From: Pontibacter mucosus
GTDB lineage: Bacteria > Bacteroidota > Bacteroidia > Cytophagales > Hymenobacteraceae
NCBI RefSeq assembly: GCF_003054055.1
Contig: NZ_QBKI01000008.1
Location: 62,001-126,000 of the forward strand
Direction of reading: 5' to 3'
Length of the DNA: 64,000 nt
Notes under the pieces: generated by a model
What the model was told of the DNA's origin: nothing
The model's database searches: none
What the model saw: only the letters and a program-made list of their open reading frames with translations
Program-made: the position numbers and the translations under genes
Shown: piece after piece, positions 9,409-20,131 of the stretch
Position numbering within the stretch: the stretch's first letter is position 1
Layout: each line of letters opens with the position of its first letter

Positions 9409-10236
9409 CTATTTCTTCTTACCTCTATTAACTATAAGCTTTTCAGAATATTTGTTCTTGTTTCTCGTCTTAAGGCCTTTAGCATACAAGCCTTTGCGCG
9501 AACGTGGGTGACCACCGGAAGACTTACCTTCACCACCGCCCATTGGGTGATCCACAGGGTTCATAGCAACACCACGAACGCGAGGACGCTTACCTAACCA
9601 TCTGTTACGGCCGGCTTTACCAAGTCTCACATTCATGTGCTCAGCGTTGGATACCGTACCTACAGTAGCTGCACAGTTAACAAGTACCATTCTCAGTTCA
9701 CCTGAAGGAAGCTTGATAGTTGCATAACGTCCTTCACGAGCCACTAACTGCGCATAAGAGCCTGCACTCCTTGCAAGTGTAGCACCAGCGCCTGGCTGCA
9801 GCTCAATATTGTGAATGATAGTACCTAGAGGAATTTCTGATAAAGGCAGGCAGTTTCCAACTTCCGGAGCTATACCAGGACCTGAGTTAACTACAGTACC
9901 AACCTGTAGACCTGCAGGAGCAATGATATACGCTTTCTCACCGTCAGCATACTGAAGAAGGGCAATACGAGCTGTCCTGTTAGGGTCATACTCTATTGTC
10001 TTCACTGTAGCAGGAACACCATGCTTAGTACGCTTGAAGTCAACCAACCTGTACTTTCTCTTATGACCACCGCCTAAATAGCGCATAGTCATCTTTCCAG
10101 AATTGTTACGTCCACCAGATTTTGTAAGGGGTGCCAACAAAGACTTCTCAGGAGTAGATGAAGTAATTTCATCAAAAGCCGGGGCTACTCTGAATCTTTG
10201 ACCTGGTGTTATCGGTCTTAACTTTTTTAAAGCCAT
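9409..10236 (-). CDS. rplB: 50S ribosomal protein L2
   Basis: L2 is required for subunit association and peptidyl-transferase activity. The 275-residue protein has the N-terminal OB fold ([20 protein letters not shown]), the SH3-like barrel, and the C-terminal signature [20 protein letters not shown], which contains the conserved histidine of the VDHP loop. It sits between rplW and rpsS. Confidence 0.98.
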   Translation of the reverse strand: MALKKLRPITPGQRFRVAPAFDEITSSTPEKSLLAPLTKSGGRNNSGKMTMRYLGGGHKRKYRLVDFKRTKHGVPATVKTIEYDPNRTARIALLQYADGEKAYIIAPAGLQVGTVVNSGPGIAPEVGNCLPLSEIPLGTIIHNIELQPGAGATLARSAGSYAQLVAREGRYATIKLPSGELRMVLVNCAATVGTVSNAEHMNVRLGKAGRNRWLGKRPRVRGVAMNPVDHPMGGGEGKSSGGHPRSRKGLYAKGLKTRNKNKYSEKLIVNRGKKK

Positions 10237-10246
10237 TTTAACTTAA

Positions 10247-10534
10247 TTATATGCCGCTATAAAAGTCTATTACTTCACCCTCTTTCAGGGTTACTACTGC
10301 CTTTTTGATGAGAGAAGTACGGCCGGTTACAGCACCAGATTTGGTGTACTTTGTCTTCTTCTTTCCGATGGAGCGCATCGTAGACACTTTGTCTACAGTC
10401 ACACCATACATCTTCTCTACTGCCTTCTTGATCTCAACTTTATTGGCATTTCTCTCTACCTCAAAAGCATATTTACCAACCTCGTTCAAGGCAGCGTACT
10501 TTTCAGTAATAATTGGTCTTTTCAGAACGTTCAT
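10247..10534 (-). CDS. rplW: 50S ribosomal protein L23
   Basis: L23 sits at the tunnel exit and docks trigger factor and SRP. The 95-residue protein starts [18 protein letters not shown] and contains the family core YAFEVERNANKVEIKKAVEK and VSTMRSIGKKKTKYTKSG. Its start codon overlaps or abuts the rplD stop, consistent with translational coupling. Confidence 0.97.
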   Translation of the reverse strand: MNVLKRPIITEKYAALNEVGKYAFEVERNANKVEIKKAVEKMYGVTVDKVSTMRSIGKKKTKYTKSGAVTGRTSLIKKAVVTLKEGEVIDFYSGI

Positions 10535-11163
10535 TATTTCGCGCTTAGGAGGTTTTCTAATTCATTTACTGATTGCTCAACAAGAAGAAGTTTTTCTGTG
10601 TTCAGCAGGTCATAAGTGTTAACATCTTTCACAGTAGAAACTTTAACCTTTGGCAGGTTTCTTCCTGATAGAACGATGTTCTTGTCCACTGCTGGGAGTA
10701 CCACCAGTGTTTTACCTGTTGACTGTAAGTTGTTCAGTATACCTCTGAACTCCTTCGCCTTAGGCGCCTCCATTGTAAAAGATTCTACCAGCGCCACACG
10801 GTTGTCGCGGGCCAGCAGCGAAAGAGCAGAAAGACGAGCAACACGCTTGAGCTTCTTGTTCAGCTTAAAGCTGTAGTTTCTTGGCTTTGGTCCGAACACA
10901 CGGCCTCCACCTACAAACACTGGAGACTTCAAGCTACCTGCACGGGCACCACCTGTACCTTTTTGCTTCTTGATTTTCTTGGTAGAGCCTGCAACCTCGT
11001 TACGCTCCTTTGACTTGTGCGTACCTTGTCTTTGATTGGCCAGGTACTGCTTCACGTCAAGATACATGGCATGCTCATTTGGCTCAAGACCAAATATAGC
11101 ATCAGAAAGAGTTACCTTTCTGCCTGTATCCTCACCTTTGATATTTAATACAGAGAGCTCCAT
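10534..11163 (-). CDS. rplD: 50S ribosomal protein L4
   Basis: L4 lines the tunnel; in E. coli it also represses the S10 operon. I start it at [17 protein letters not shown] (209 residues), because the upstream ATG would overlap the rplC stop. The tunnel loop region [20 protein letters not shown] with [20 protein letters not shown] is typical. Whether L4 autoregulates here is unknown; the operon start differs from E. coli (see the promoter at 11844-11876). Confidence 0.97.
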   Translation of the reverse strand: MELSVLNIKGEDTGRKVTLSDAIFGLEPNEHAMYLDVKQYLANQRQGTHKSKERNEVAGSTKKIKKQKGTGGARAGSLKSPVFVGGGRVFGPKPRNYSFKLNKKLKRVARLSALSLLARDNRVALVESFTMEAPKAKEFRGILNNLQSTGKTLVVLPAVDKNIVLSGRNLPKVKVSTVKDVNTYDLLNTEKLLLVEQSVNELENLLSAK

Positions 11164-11164
11164 T

Positions 11165-11782
11165 TTATTTCTCAATTAACACATAAGAATTTCTGGCACC
11201 AGGAACAGAGCCACTAACAACAATAAGGTTTTTCTCAGCCAGAACGCGCAGTACAGTCAGGTTCTGAACCTTTACTCTTTTACCGCCCATTCTACCTGCC
11301 ATTCGCATACCTTTGAATACTCTTGAAGGCCAAGAGCAGGCACCGATTGAACCAGGGTGTCTCGCCCTGTTGTGCTGGCCGTGCGTCTGTCCGCCCACAC
11401 CGGCAAAGTTGTGACGTTTCACAACGCCCTGGAAACCTTTACCCTTTGATGTGCCAACTATATCAACGAACTCACCTTCATCAAAAAGCGACGCATCTAC
11501 AACATCACCCAAGTTGAAGGTAGCACCTTCCACATCAAACTCAGCTACCTTTTTCTTTGGAGCTGTGTTAGCTTTCTGATAATGTCCAGCTTCCGCTTTC
11601 GTCACTCTCTTCAGCTTTTTGTCGCCGTAGCCAAGCTGCACTGCAGCATAACCATCGTTCTCAACCGTCTTCACCTGAGTAACTACACACGGTCCTGCTT
11701 GAATAAGCGTCACTGGTGTGTATTTACCATCTGCTGTGAAGAGGCTTGTCATTCCGATTTTTTTACCGATAATTCCAGGCAT
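11165..11782 (-). CDS. rplC: 50S ribosomal protein L3
   Basis: L3 is an early assembly protein whose loop reaches the peptidyl-transferase centre. The 205-residue protein starts [20 protein letters not shown], has the signature region [20 protein letters not shown] near residue 120 and the tip [20 protein letters not shown]. It is the first gene of its transcript here: about 180 bases with a terminator and a strong promoter separate it from rpsJ. Confidence 0.97.
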   Translation of the reverse strand: MPGIIGKKIGMTSLFTADGKYTPVTLIQAGPCVVTQVKTVENDGYAAVQLGYGDKKLKRVTKAEAGHYQKANTAPKKKVAEFDVEGATFNLGDVVDASLFDEGEFVDIVGTSKGKGFQGVVKRHNFAGVGGQTHGQHNRARHPGSIGACSWPSRVFKGMRMAGRMGGKRVKVQNLTVLRVLAEKNLIVVSGSVPGARNSYVLIEK

Positions 11783-11843
11783 TCAACTTTTTTTTAGAGA
11801 TGGATACAATAATTCATTCTCCCCTATTTTTGCTAAGGGAGTG

Positions 11844-11876
11844 CAAAGTTAATAATTTTTTAAGCTTCTTTTCAAA
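11844..11876 (-). promoter_or_regulatory. Bacteroidota-type promoter for rplC and the S10/spc/alpha block
   Basis: On the minus strand TTTG (11873-11876) is followed 21 bases later by TAACTTTG (11844-11851), an exact match to the Bacteroidota sigma factor consensus TTTG-N19-21-TAnnTTTG. It lies about 65 bases upstream of the rplC ATG and just downstream of the rpsJ terminator. The AT-rich spacer supports the call. Confidence 0.75.
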
Positions 11877-11906
11877 CTTTATCTAAAATATTTATTCTCA
11901 AGCAGG

Positions 11907-11945
11907 TATAAAAAAAGAGGAGAACCGAGATTCTCCTCTTTTTTT
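11907..11945 (-). terminator. Rho-independent terminator after rpsJ
   Basis: A 10-bp stem AAGAGGAGAA/TTCTCCTCTT with a short loop (CCGAGA) is followed on the minus strand by a run of T. It lies about 18 bases after the rpsJ stop codon and before the rplC promoter. The mirrored A and T runs mean it could also work in the other direction. Confidence 0.8.
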
Positions 11946-11962
11946 ATGTCAGTCTGTTGTTA

Positions 11963-12268
11963 TCAAACTTTGATTTCAACATCAACTCCACTAGGAAGCT
12001 CAAGCTTCATTAGCGCATCTACAGTTTTAGAGCTAGTGGAGTAAATATCTACCAGTCTCTTGTAAGTGCAAAGCTGAAACTGCTCACGCGATTTCTTGTT
12101 CACGTGTGGTGAGCGAAGTACTGTAAATTTATCCTTCTCAGTTGGAAGCGGAATTGGACCGCTTACGATGGCACCTGTAGCTTTTACAGCCTTTACAATT
12201 TTCTCAGAAGACTTATCTACCAAGTTGTGATCGTAAGACTTCAGTTTTATTCTTATTTTCTGATTCAT
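11963..12268 (-). CDS. rpsJ: 30S ribosomal protein S10
   Basis: S10 is a head protein and, as NusE, part of antitermination and transcription-translation coupling with NusG. The 101-residue protein starts [20 protein letters not shown] and has the signature [20 protein letters not shown]. Unlike in E. coli it is the last gene of the rpsL-rpsG-fusA-rpsJ transcript rather than the first gene of the rplC transcript. Confidence 0.98.
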   Translation of the reverse strand: MNQKIRIKLKSYDHNLVDKSSEKIVKAVKATGAIVSGPIPLPTEKDKFTVLRSPHVNKKSREQFQLCTYKRLVDIYSTSSKTVDALMKLELPSGVDVEIKV

Positions 12269-12279
12269 TTCTTTACTGA

Positions 12280-14382
12280 TTATTTAGCTGCTGTTCCTTT
12301 TACTTTAGCAACGATAGCGTCTGCCAGGTTCTGAGGTACTTGCTCATAGTGTGAGAAAGTAAGAGAGGCTGTAGCTCTACCTGAAGTGATTGTACGCAGG
12401 TCTGTTACATATCCAAATAGTTCGGATAATGGAACATCCGCTTTCACTACAGTTGCAGTGCCTTTTGTATCCATACCTTTCATGATACCTCTTCTTCTGT
12501 TCAAGTCACCTGTTACCGGACCTGTATACTCATCAGGCGTAACAACGTCAACTGCCATGATTGGCTCAAGAAGTTTAGGAGCGCACTGCTTGCCAGCTTC
12601 TTTGAATCCTTGACGGGCAGCTAATTCAAATGATAATGAATCGGAGTCAACATCGTGGAATGAACCGTGGAACAGGCGCACCTTCATGGAATCGATAGGG
12701 AAGCCTGCCAGGATACCATTCTTCATAGCCTCTTCGAAGCCTTTCTGAACGGCTGGAATGAATTCTTTTGGAATCACACCACCTACGATAGCGTTCACAA
12801 ATTCCAGGCCTTGCTTGCCATCCTCGCGTGGTCCCATCTCGAACACGATGTCAGCGAATTTACCACGACCACCAGACTGCTTCTTGAATACCTCACGGTG
12901 CTCAACGCTCTTCGTGATTGTTTCTTTATAGGCAACTTGTGGAGCACCCTGGTTCAACTCAACCTTGAACTCACGCTTCATGCGGTCGATGATGATCTCC
13001 AGGTGAAGCTCACCCATACCACGAAGGATAGTCTGACCTGTTTCTTCGTCCGTATTAACCTGCAGCGTTGGGTCTTCCTCAATAAGTTTGGCAATTGCCA
13101 TACCCATCTTATCTGCGTCGGCCTGTGATTTAGGCTCAATTGCATAGCCAATTACTGGCTCAGGGAACTCCATAGACTCAAGAACGATTTTTGCACTCTG
13201 GTCGCACAATGTGTCACCAGTCTTGATGTCTTTAAAGCCTACTACTGCACCGATGTCGCCAGCTTCCAGTCTTTCGATCTGGTTTTGCTTGTTAGCGTGC
13301 ATCTGGAAGATACGAGAGATACGCTCCTTGTTATTAGAACGTGTATTGAAAACGTATGAACCGGACTCAAGGACACCTGAGTAAGCTCTTACGAAGCACA
13401 GACGTCCTACATAAGGGTCTGTTGCAATCTTAAACGCCAGACCCGCAAAAGGCTCATCTACGCTTGGCTTGCGAGAGATCTCCTGCTCAGTATCTGGGTT
13501 GATACCTTTGATGTTGTCTCTGTCCAGAGGTGAAGGAATCAATGCCATTACGTAGTCAAGCATTGTCTGTACACCTTTGTTTTTGAAGGAAGAACCGCAA
13601 AGCATTGGCACGATAGCCATGTCAATGGTAGCAGCACGAAGAGCAGCCAGAATCTCATCTTCAGTGATGGAGTTCGGATCTTCGAAATACTTCTCCATCA
13701 GCGTCTCGTCATACTCCGCTACCGCTTCCAGAAGTTTCTCTCTATACTCAGCAGCTTCTTCAACCATGTCATCCGGAATCGGAACCTCAGTAAAGGTCAT
13801 GCCTTTATCGCTTTCGTTCCAGATGATACCGCGGTTATTTACCAGGTCCACAACCCCTCTGAAGTTGTCTTCAGAACCGATTGGCAGCTGAAGTGCTACG
13901 GCATTGCTTCCCAGCATTTCTTTTACCTGCTTGCACACTCCTAAAAAGTCTGCACCGGAGCGGTCCATTTTGTTAACGAAACCGATACGGGCTACTTTGT
14001 AGTTATCAGCAAGGCGCCAGTTTGTTTCTGACTGAGGCTCCACACCATCCACTGCAGAGAAAAGGAACACAAGGCCATCCAACACGCGCAGAGAACGGTT
14101 TACCTCTACGGTAAAGTCCACGTGACCTGGGGTGTCGATGATGTTGATGTGGTAGTTGTTTCCTCTGTATGGCCAGTTTACTGTAACAGCAGCTGAAGTA
14201 ATGGTGATACCACGCTCCTGCTCCTGCTCCATCCAGTCGGTTGTAGCGGAACCTTCGTGAGTCTCCCCTAACTTATGAGACTTACCTGTATAGTAAAGTA
14301 TACGCTCTGTCGTCGTTGTTTTACCAGCGTCGATGTGCGCGGCAATACCAATGTTTCTTGTGTATTTTAGATCTCTTGCCAT
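12280..14382 (-). CDS. fusA: Translation elongation factor G
   Basis: This GTPase drives ribosome translocation and, with RRF, ribosome recycling. The 700-residue protein has the G1 motif [15 protein letters not shown] (around 15-29), G3 DTPGHVDF, and G4 NKMD, followed by domains II-V, including the segment [16 protein letters not shown] of domain IV. Length and motifs indicate the translational EF-G rather than a TetM-type protection protein. It lies between rpsG and rpsJ. Confidence 0.98.
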   Translation of the reverse strand: MARDLKYTRNIGIAAHIDAGKTTTTERILYYTGKSHKLGETHEGSATTDWMEQEQERGITITSAAVTVNWPYRGNNYHINIIDTPGHVDFTVEVNRSLRVLDGLVFLFSAVDGVEPQSETNWRLADNYKVARIGFVNKMDRSGADFLGVCKQVKEMLGSNAVALQLPIGSEDNFRGVVDLVNNRGIIWNESDKGMTFTEVPIPDDMVEEAAEYREKLLEAVAEYDETLMEKYFEDPNSITEDEILAALRAATIDMAIVPMLCGSSFKNKGVQTMLDYVMALIPSPLDRDNIKGINPDTEQEISRKPSVDEPFAGLAFKIATDPYVGRLCFVRAYSGVLESGSYVFNTRSNNKERISRIFQMHANKQNQIERLEAGDIGAVVGFKDIKTGDTLCDQSAKIVLESMEFPEPVIGYAIEPKSQADADKMGMAIAKLIEEDPTLQVNTDEETGQTILRGMGELHLEIIIDRMKREFKVELNQGAPQVAYKETITKSVEHREVFKKQSGGRGKFADIVFEMGPREDGKQGLEFVNAIVGGVIPKEFIPAVQKGFEEAMKNGILAGFPIDSMKVRLFHGSFHDVDSDSLSFELAARQGFKEAGKQCAPKLLEPIMAVDVVTPDEYTGPVTGDLNRRRGIMKGMDTKGTATVVKADVPLSELFGYVTDLRTITSGRATASLTFSHYEQVPQNLADAIVAKVKGTAAK

Positions 14383-14385
14383 TGA

Positions 14386-14853
14386 TTAGAATCTAAAGTG
14401 TGAGAATGCTTTGTTTGCTTCCGCCATTCTGTGCGTATCGTCTTTCTTCTTAACGGCAGCACCTTCACCCTTAGCAGCTGCGATGATCTCGCCTGCTAAT
14501 CTGTCCTTCATTGTTTTCTCACCTCTTTTACGAGCGTATGATATCATCCATTTGATACCAAGAGATACTCTGCGGTCCGGACGAACCTCAGTCGGCACTT
14601 GGAAAGTAGCACCCCCTACCCTACGGCTCTTCACCTCAACACTTGGCATGATGTTATTCAATGCCTTCTTCCAGGTTTCGAGACCGTTTTCTTTAGTTCT
14701 TTGCTCTACTAGGTCTACAGCGTCATAGAAGATGCCATAAGCAACACTTTTCTTTCCGTCTACCATCAGGTAGTTCACGAAACGTGTTACTAATGTTTCT
14801 TTGTATTTAGGATCGGGAAGGAGAATTCTACTTTTCGGCTTTGCTTTTCTCAT
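14386..14853 (-). CDS. rpsG: 30S ribosomal protein S7
   Basis: This is a primary 16S-binding protein of the head, close to the E-site tRNA. The 155-residue protein starts [20 protein letters not shown], with [20 protein letters not shown] and the C-terminal helix [13 protein letters not shown]. It follows rpsL by about 20 bases and precedes fusA by four. Confidence 0.98.
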   Translation of the reverse strand: MRKAKPKSRILLPDPKYKETLVTRFVNYLMVDGKKSVAYGIFYDAVDLVEQRTKENGLETWKKALNNIMPSVEVKSRRVGGATFQVPTEVRPDRRVSLGIKWMISYARKRGEKTMKDRLAGEIIAAAKGEGAAVKKKDDTHRMAEANKAFSHFRF

Positions 14854-14872
14854 TGTATTATAACTCTAGGGA

Positions 14873-15286
14873 TTATTTCTTTTTACCTTTACCCGCAACT
14901 GCAGCAGCTTGTCCTGGCTTAGGTCTCTTGGCACCATACTTAGAGCGTGACTGCAGACGTCCGTTTACGCCAGCTGTGTCGAGTGCTCCTCGTACAATGT
15001 GATAACGAACACCTGGAAGGTCTTTTACTCTACCACCTCTGATCAGCACGATAGAGTGCTCCTGCAGGTTGTGGCCTTCTCCCGGGATGTAGGCGTTAAC
15101 TTCTTTACCGTTTGTCAGTCTTACCCTGGCAACTTTACGCATGGCAGAGTTAGGCTTCTTTGGCGTAGTAGTATATACTCTAGTACATACTCCACGACGC
15201 TGTGGGCATGAATCTAAGGCTGGAGACTTTGACTTGTACGTCAACTTTTCTCTGCCCTTTCTTACTAATTGCTGTATAGTAGGCAT
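14873..15286 (-). CDS. rpsL: 30S ribosomal protein S12
   Basis: S12 controls decoding accuracy. The 137-residue protein has [20 protein letters not shown] and [20 protein letters not shown]. The two lysines at which streptomycin-resistance changes arise (K43 and K88 in E. coli numbering) are both present, so the sequence looks streptomycin-sensitive. An alanine- and lysine-rich tail ends the protein. It is the first gene after a strong promoter. Confidence 0.98.
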   Translation of the reverse strand: MPTIQQLVRKGREKLTYKSKSPALDSCPQRRGVCTRVYTTTPKKPNSAMRKVARVRLTNGKEVNAYIPGEGHNLQEHSIVLIRGGRVKDLPGVRYHIVRGALDTAGVNGRLQSRSKYGAKRPKPGQAAAVAGKGKKK

Positions 15287-15331
15287 TTACTAGCTGTTAT
15301 TTATAGATTTTCCAATTTAAATTTTGGTCTG

Positions 15332-15363
15332 CAAAGGTATAAAAATCACTTTGCAATATCAAA
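15332..15363 (-). promoter_or_regulatory. Bacteroidota-type promoter for rpsL-rpsG-fusA-rpsJ
   Basis: On the minus strand TTTG (15360-15363) and TACCTTTG (15332-15339) are separated by 20 bases, an exact consensus match. It lies about 45 bases upstream of rpsL and just downstream of the DUF3467 gene. Confidence 0.75.
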
Positions 15364-15389
15364 ATTTTAATTCATTAATTCTCTGCATC

Positions 15390-15707
15390 TTAGGCCTCCC
15401 CCACTGTGCCCCCAAAGTTCATCGGGAAAGATGGGGTATCCTGTGTTTGCTTTATTTCGCCAAAGCTCGCTTCAAACTTCTTTATATTATCACCCAGAGC
15501 AGCCAATAATCTCTTGGCATGCTCTGGGGTGATAATAACTCTCGATTTGACTTTTGCTTTTGGCAGGCCAGGCATCAACCTTATAAAATCTATCACAAAC
15601 TCGCTGCTGGAATGGGCTATCATAGCAAGATTGGCATACTCGCCTTCAGCTATCTCTTCCGTTAGCTCGATGTTTATCCGATTTTGTTTTTGCAACTGCT
15701 CTGCCAT
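15390..15707 (-). CDS. DUF3467 family protein
   Basis: This 105-residue protein starts MAEQLQKQNRINIELTEEIA. It contains EGEYANLAMIAHSSSEFVID and RVIITPEHAKRLLAALGDNI, the pattern of DUF3467, a small family with no established function. No signal peptide or membrane segment is present. It starts eight bases after the rpoC stop, a linkage I know from other Bacteroidota, so it may be co-transcribed with RNA polymerase. A role with RNA polymerase is only a guess from position. Confidence 0.85.
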   Translation of the reverse strand: MAEQLQKQNRINIELTEEIAEGEYANLAMIAHSSSEFVIDFIRLMPGLPKAKVKSRVIITPEHAKRLLAALGDNIKKFEASFGEIKQTQDTPSFPMNFGGTVGEA

Positions 15708-15714
15708 GGCTTAA

Positions 15715-18700
15715 TTACCTGTTTTGAAGTTCCTGCTGCTTTGTCTTGGCTGTTGTCTTTTTAGACTCCACCAACGCCTCATATTCTTCCTTGCTTCCAA
15801 CAATCAGGTTCTGGTATTCTCTCAGACCTGTACCTGCCGGAATCAGGTGTCCTACAATCACGTTTTCTTTCAGACCAAGCAGTTCATCTGCCTTACCTCT
15901 GATAGCGGCTTCGCTCAGCACCTTGGTAGTTTCCTGGAACGAGGCAGCCGAAATAAAGCTCTGTGTACCCAGTGATGCCTGTGTAATACCCTGCAGTGTT
16001 GGACGAGATACAGCTGGTTGCGCGTCACGCACAGTCACTAACCTCAGGTCACGGCGCTTCAGGCTAGAGTTTTCATCACGCAGCCTGCGTGGCGTTATAA
16101 TCTGCCCTGGCTTCAGGTTCGTTGAGTCACCGGCATCCTCCACTACTTTCATGTCAATGATATTATCATTTTCTTCCATGAAGGTAACTTTGTCTACTGT
16201 CTGGTGCTCCAGGAAGCTTGTATCACCTGGGTCAACTACCACTACTTTCTGCATCATCTGTCTAACAACTACCTCAATGTGCTTGTCGTTAATCTTCACA
16301 CCCTGCAGACGATATACTTCCTGAATTTCATTTACCAGATACTCTTGTACAGCACCGGGTCCCTGGATATTCAGAATATCGGTAGGAGTAATCGCACCAT
16401 CAGATAATGGCATACCTGCGCGCACAAAGTCGTTATCCTGTACCAGGATGTGCTTCGACAGTGGCACCATGTACTTCTTCTTCACCCCGTCCTTAGACTC
16501 AATGAAGATCTCGCGGTTACCACGCTTCACGCTACCGTAGGTTACCACACCATCAATCTCAGACACTACGGCTGGGTTAGACGGGTTGCGGGCCTCGAAC
16601 AGTTCCGTTACTCGTGGAAGACCACCGGTAATGTCCCTAGTTTTACCTATTGCACGAGGAATCTTAGCCAGAATCTGTCCAGCTTTAATTTTCTCGCCGT
16701 TTTCCACTGTCAGGTGGGCACCGACCGGTATGTTGTAGCCTTTTGAATCTCCGCTCTTAGGAGTAACAACAACTGCCGGGTTTTGTGTCTTATCTTTAGT
16801 ATCGATAATAACTTTCTCACGGTATCCAGTCTGCTCATCTGACTCCTCACGGTAGGTGATACCTTCAATGATAGACTCATAAGATATCTCACCGTCGAAC
16901 TCGGACAGTATCACCGCATTGTAAGGATCCCAGTTACACAGTATAGCGCCTTTCTCCACTATCTGCCCCTCACTTACATGCAGGAAGGAACCGTAAGGCA
17001 CGTGGTTGCTGATGAGGAGTTTTCCAGTGTTAGGATCTACTACCTTCACCTCACCAGAACGACCCATCACTACTTTTACCGGCTCGCCCTCGTTGTTTAC
17101 CGTATCAAGCGATCTTACATCTTCAAACTCGACTCTACCACCGAACTTGGCAAGTATAGTCGCGTCTACAGCGATGTTGGAAGCCGTACCACCCACGTGG
17201 AAGGTACGAAGTGTCAGCTGCGTACCTGGTTCACCGATAGACTGTGCGGCGATTACACCAACAGCCTCGCCCTTCTGCACCATAAATCCTGTTGCCAGGT
17301 TTCGGCCATAGCACTTGGCACAGATACCACGCTTCGACTCACATGTCAGTACAGAGCGGATCTCAACTGATTCAATCGCTGTTTCTTCTATAGAGCGTGC
17401 GATATCCTCTGTAATCTCTGCCCCGGATTCCACCAGCAGTTCGTTTGAGATAGGGTCATACACATCGTGCACGGCCACTCTTCCCAGAATACGCTCTGAC
17501 AGGGACTCTACAATATCTTCGTTATCCTTCAGTGCACTTACTTCCAGACCTCTAAGCGTACCGCAGTCTTCCTCGTTCACGATTACGTCCTGAGAAACGT
17601 CTACCAGACGACGGGTCAAGTAACCAGCGTCGGCCGTTTTAAGAGCCGTATCGGCAAGACCTTTACGAGCACCGTGGGTAGAGATGAAGTACTCGATTAC
17701 ATCCAGACCTTCCTTAAAGTTTGAAAGGATTGGGTTTTCGATAATTTCACCAACTGAACCCTGCAGTGATTTCTGAGGCTTCGCCATCAGACCACGCATA
17801 CCGCCCAGCTGACGGATCTGCTCTCTCGATCCACGAGCACCGGAGTGCATCATCATGTAAATGGAGTTGAAGCCCTGATCGTCGTTCTCCAGACGGCGCA
17901 TCAACGTTTCAGTAATCTGGTTGTTGATACGGGTCCAGATGTCAATTACCTGGTTGTAACGCTCGTTGTCTGTGATCAGACCCATTGAGTAGTTCATCCA
18001 TACAGCATCCACATCTTTCTTGGCTTGCTCAATGAGTTGTTCTTTCTCAACCGGTATATTGATATCACCCAGACCCATTGACAGACCACCTTTATAGGCT
18101 GACTGGAAGCCCAGTGTTTTGATATCGTCCAAGAATTGGGCGGTGCGAGCCATACCTGTTTCCTTGAATACTCTGGAGATTACCTGCTGCAGTTTCTTCT
18201 TCGTCAGCAACTCATCCAGGTACCCAACCTCTTCCGGTACGAATTGGTTAAAGATAACACGGCCGGCAACTGTTTCAATCAGTTTTGTCTCCAGTTCGCC
18301 TTTAGTATTCTTAACAGTAACCCTTACCTTAATATAAGCGTGCTTGGAAACTCTGCCCTCGTTGATGGCGATAATCACTTCTTCCGCAGAATAGAAGCTC
18401 ATACCCTCACCGGCAATCTTTTCGTTCTCAGTGCTACGCTTACCCTTAGTTACATAGTATAGGCCAAGCACCATGTCCTGAGAAGGAACCGCAATCGGAG
18501 CACCGTTCGCAGGGTTCAGGATGTTGTGCGAAGCAAGCATCAGCATAGAGGCTTCCAGCACGGCAGCAGGCCCTAGTGGAACGTGCACCGCCATCTGGTC
18601 ACCGTCAAAGTCGGCGTTGAATGCCGTACACACCAATGGGTGCAACTGAATGGCTTTACCTTCTATCAGTTTTGGCTGGAATGCCTGGATACCTAACCTG

Positions 18701-20031
18701 TGGAGCGTAGGGGCGCGGTTCAGGAGCACTGGGTGGCCTTTCAGCACGTTCTCCAGGATATCCCAAACAACAGGGTCCTTACGGTCTACAATTTTCTTGG
18801 CTGACTTTACAGTCTTTACAATACCTCTTTCAATCAGCTTGCGGATGATGAACGGCTTGAAGAGTTCGGCTGCCATGTTCTTAGGCAGACCACACTCATG
18901 CAGCTTCAGCTCTGGACCAACCACAATTACTGAACGGCCTGAGTAGTCCACACGCTTACCAAGCAGGTTCTGACGGAAACGTCCCTGCTTACCTTTCAGC
19001 ATGTCAGAAAGCGACTTCAGTGCACGGTTGCCTTCTGCACGAACAGCGTTCACTTTACGTGAGTTATCGAACAGAGAGTCTACTGCTTCCTGCAGCATAC
19101 GCTTCTCGTTACGCAGGATTACTTCTGGAGCTTTGATCTCGATCAGTCGCTTCAGACGGTTGTTACGGATGATAACACGACGGTATAGGTCGTTCAAATC
19201 CGATGTCGCGAAACGTCCGCCATCCAAAGGAACAAGCGGGCGAAGCTCTGGCGGAATAACAGGCACCATGCGGATGATCATCCACTCTGGTCTGTTCTCG
19301 ATTCTGGTAACAGCGTCACGGAAGGCCTCTACTACGCGCAGGCGCTTCAGGGCTTCAGCCTTACGCTGCTGCGAAGTTTCATGAGCCGCAGCATGGCGGA
19401 GTTCATAAGAAAGGTCATCCAGGTTGATACGCTCCAGCAACATCTGCAGGGCTTCAGCACCCATTTTCGCGATAAACTTGTTCGGATCGTTATTATCCAG
19501 AATCTGGTTCTCGCGTGGCAGTTTATCCACCATATCCAGGTACTCATCCTCTGTCAGGAAGTCAAGTGTGTTCACACCGTCTTCTGCAAGTATGCCTGGC
19601 TGGATAACTACATATCTTTCATAATAGATAATTTGGTCAAGCTTCTTTGTTGGAAGCCCTAACAGATAACCTATTTTGTTTGGAAGAGACTTAAAGTACC
19701 AGATATGGGCTACCGGAACAACCAGCTCGATGTGCCCCATGCGCTCGCGACGCACCTTTTTCTCGGTCACTTCTACGCCGCAACGGTCGCAGATAATACC
19801 TTTATATCTAATTCTTTTATACTTTCCGCAGTGGCATTCCCAATCCTTCACCGGGCCGAATATTCTCTCGCAGAACAGGCCGCCCATTTCAGGCTTATAG
19901 GTTCTATAGTTAATTGTCTCAGGCTTTGTTACCTCTCCATTAGAACGCTCCAGGATTGACTCTGGTGAAGCCAAGCTGATCGTAACTTTAGAGAAGTCCT
20001 GAGTTAGCTTTTTGTTTTTCGCAAATGCCAT
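15715..20031 (-). CDS. rpoC: RNA polymerase beta' subunit
   Basis: This is the catalytic subunit of RNA polymerase. I start it at [20 protein letters not shown] (1438 residues), eight codons inside the longest open frame. The N-terminal zinc-binding region [20 protein letters not shown] is intact. The active-site magnesium motif [15 protein letters not shown] is present near residue 460. The second zinc cluster appears as [17 protein letters not shown] near 880, followed by the trigger-loop region [20 protein letters not shown]. It follows rpoB. Confidence 0.98.
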   Translation of the reverse strand: MAFAKNKKLTQDFSKVTISLASPESILERSNGEVTKPETINYRTYKPEMGGLFCERIFGPVKDWECHCGKYKRIRYKGIICDRCGVEVTEKKVRRERMGHIELVVPVAHIWYFKSLPNKIGYLLGLPTKKLDQIIYYERYVVIQPGILAEDGVNTLDFLTEDEYLDMVDKLPRENQILDNNDPNKFIAKMGAEALQMLLERINLDDLSYELRHAAAHETSQQRKAEALKRLRVVEAFRDAVTRIENRPEWMIIRMVPVIPPELRPLVPLDGGRFATSDLNDLYRRVIIRNNRLKRLIEIKAPEVILRNEKRMLQEAVDSLFDNSRKVNAVRAEGNRALKSLSDMLKGKQGRFRQNLLGKRVDYSGRSVIVVGPELKLHECGLPKNMAAELFKPFIIRKLIERGIVKTVKSAKKIVDRKDPVVWDILENVLKGHPVLLNRAPTLHRLGIQAFQPKLIEGKAIQLHPLVCTAFNADFDGDQMAVHVPLGPAAVLEASMLMLASHNILNPANGAPIAVPSQDMVLGLYYVTKGKRSTENEKIAGEGMSFYSAEEVIIAINEGRVSKHAYIKVRVTVKNTKGELETKLIETVAGRVIFNQFVPEEVGYLDELLTKKKLQQVISRVFKETGMARTAQFLDDIKTLGFQSAYKGGLSMGLGDINIPVEKEQLIEQAKKDVDAVWMNYSMGLITDNERYNQVIDIWTRINNQITETLMRRLENDDQGFNSIYMMMHSGARGSREQIRQLGGMRGLMAKPQKSLQGSVGEIIENPILSNFKEGLDVIEYFISTHGARKGLADTALKTADAGYLTRRLVDVSQDVIVNEEDCGTLRGLEVSALKDNEDIVESLSERILGRVAVHDVYDPISNELLVESGAEITEDIARSIEETAIESVEIRSVLTCESKRGICAKCYGRNLATGFMVQKGEAVGVIAAQSIGEPGTQLTLRTFHVGGTASNIAVDATILAKFGGRVEFEDVRSLDTVNNEGEPVKVVMGRSGEVKVVDPNTGKLLISNHVPYGSFLHVSEGQIVEKGAILCNWDPYNAVILSEFDGEISYESIIEGITYREESDEQTGYREKVIIDTKDKTQNPAVVVTPKSGDSKGYNIPVGAHLTVENGEKIKAGQILAKIPRAIGKTRDITGGLPRVTELFEARNPSNPAVVSEIDGVVTYGSVKRGNREIFIESKDGVKKKYMVPLSKHILVQDNDFVRAGMPLSDGAITPTDILNIQGPGAVQEYLVNEIQEVYRLQGVKINDKHIEVVVRQMMQKVVVVDPGDTSFLEHQTVDKVTFMEENDNIIDMKVVEDAGDSTNLKPGQIITPRRLRDENSSLKRRDLRLVTVRDAQPAVSRPTLQGITQASLGTQSFISAASFQETTKVLSEAAIRGKADELLGLKENVIVGHLIPAGTGLREYQNLIVGSKEEYEALVESKKTTAKTKQQELQNR

Positions 20032-20076
20032 ATTATTAGAATAATGTCGATACAATGAATTGCCTTACAGCCTAAC

Positions 20077-20130
20077 AAGTATAAGTATGCATAGCGCCTT
20101 CGTTCTCACGGGGCGCTATGCATTATACTT
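20077..20130. other. Strong hairpin between rpoB and rpoC flanked by AAGTATAA arms
   Basis: A 10-bp perfect stem, GCATAGCGCC (20089-20098) with GGCGCTATGC (20112-20121), is framed by AAGTATAA (20077-20084) and TTATACTT (20123-20130). There is no T run on the minus strand, so it is not a classical terminator. A processing or pausing site is possible. It is one of the few AAGTATAA sites in the first 29 kb. Confidence 0.55.
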
Positions 20131-20131
20131 T

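Noticed and set aside
14999..15211. Streptomycin-resistance changes in rpsL
   Set aside because: Both key lysines are present.
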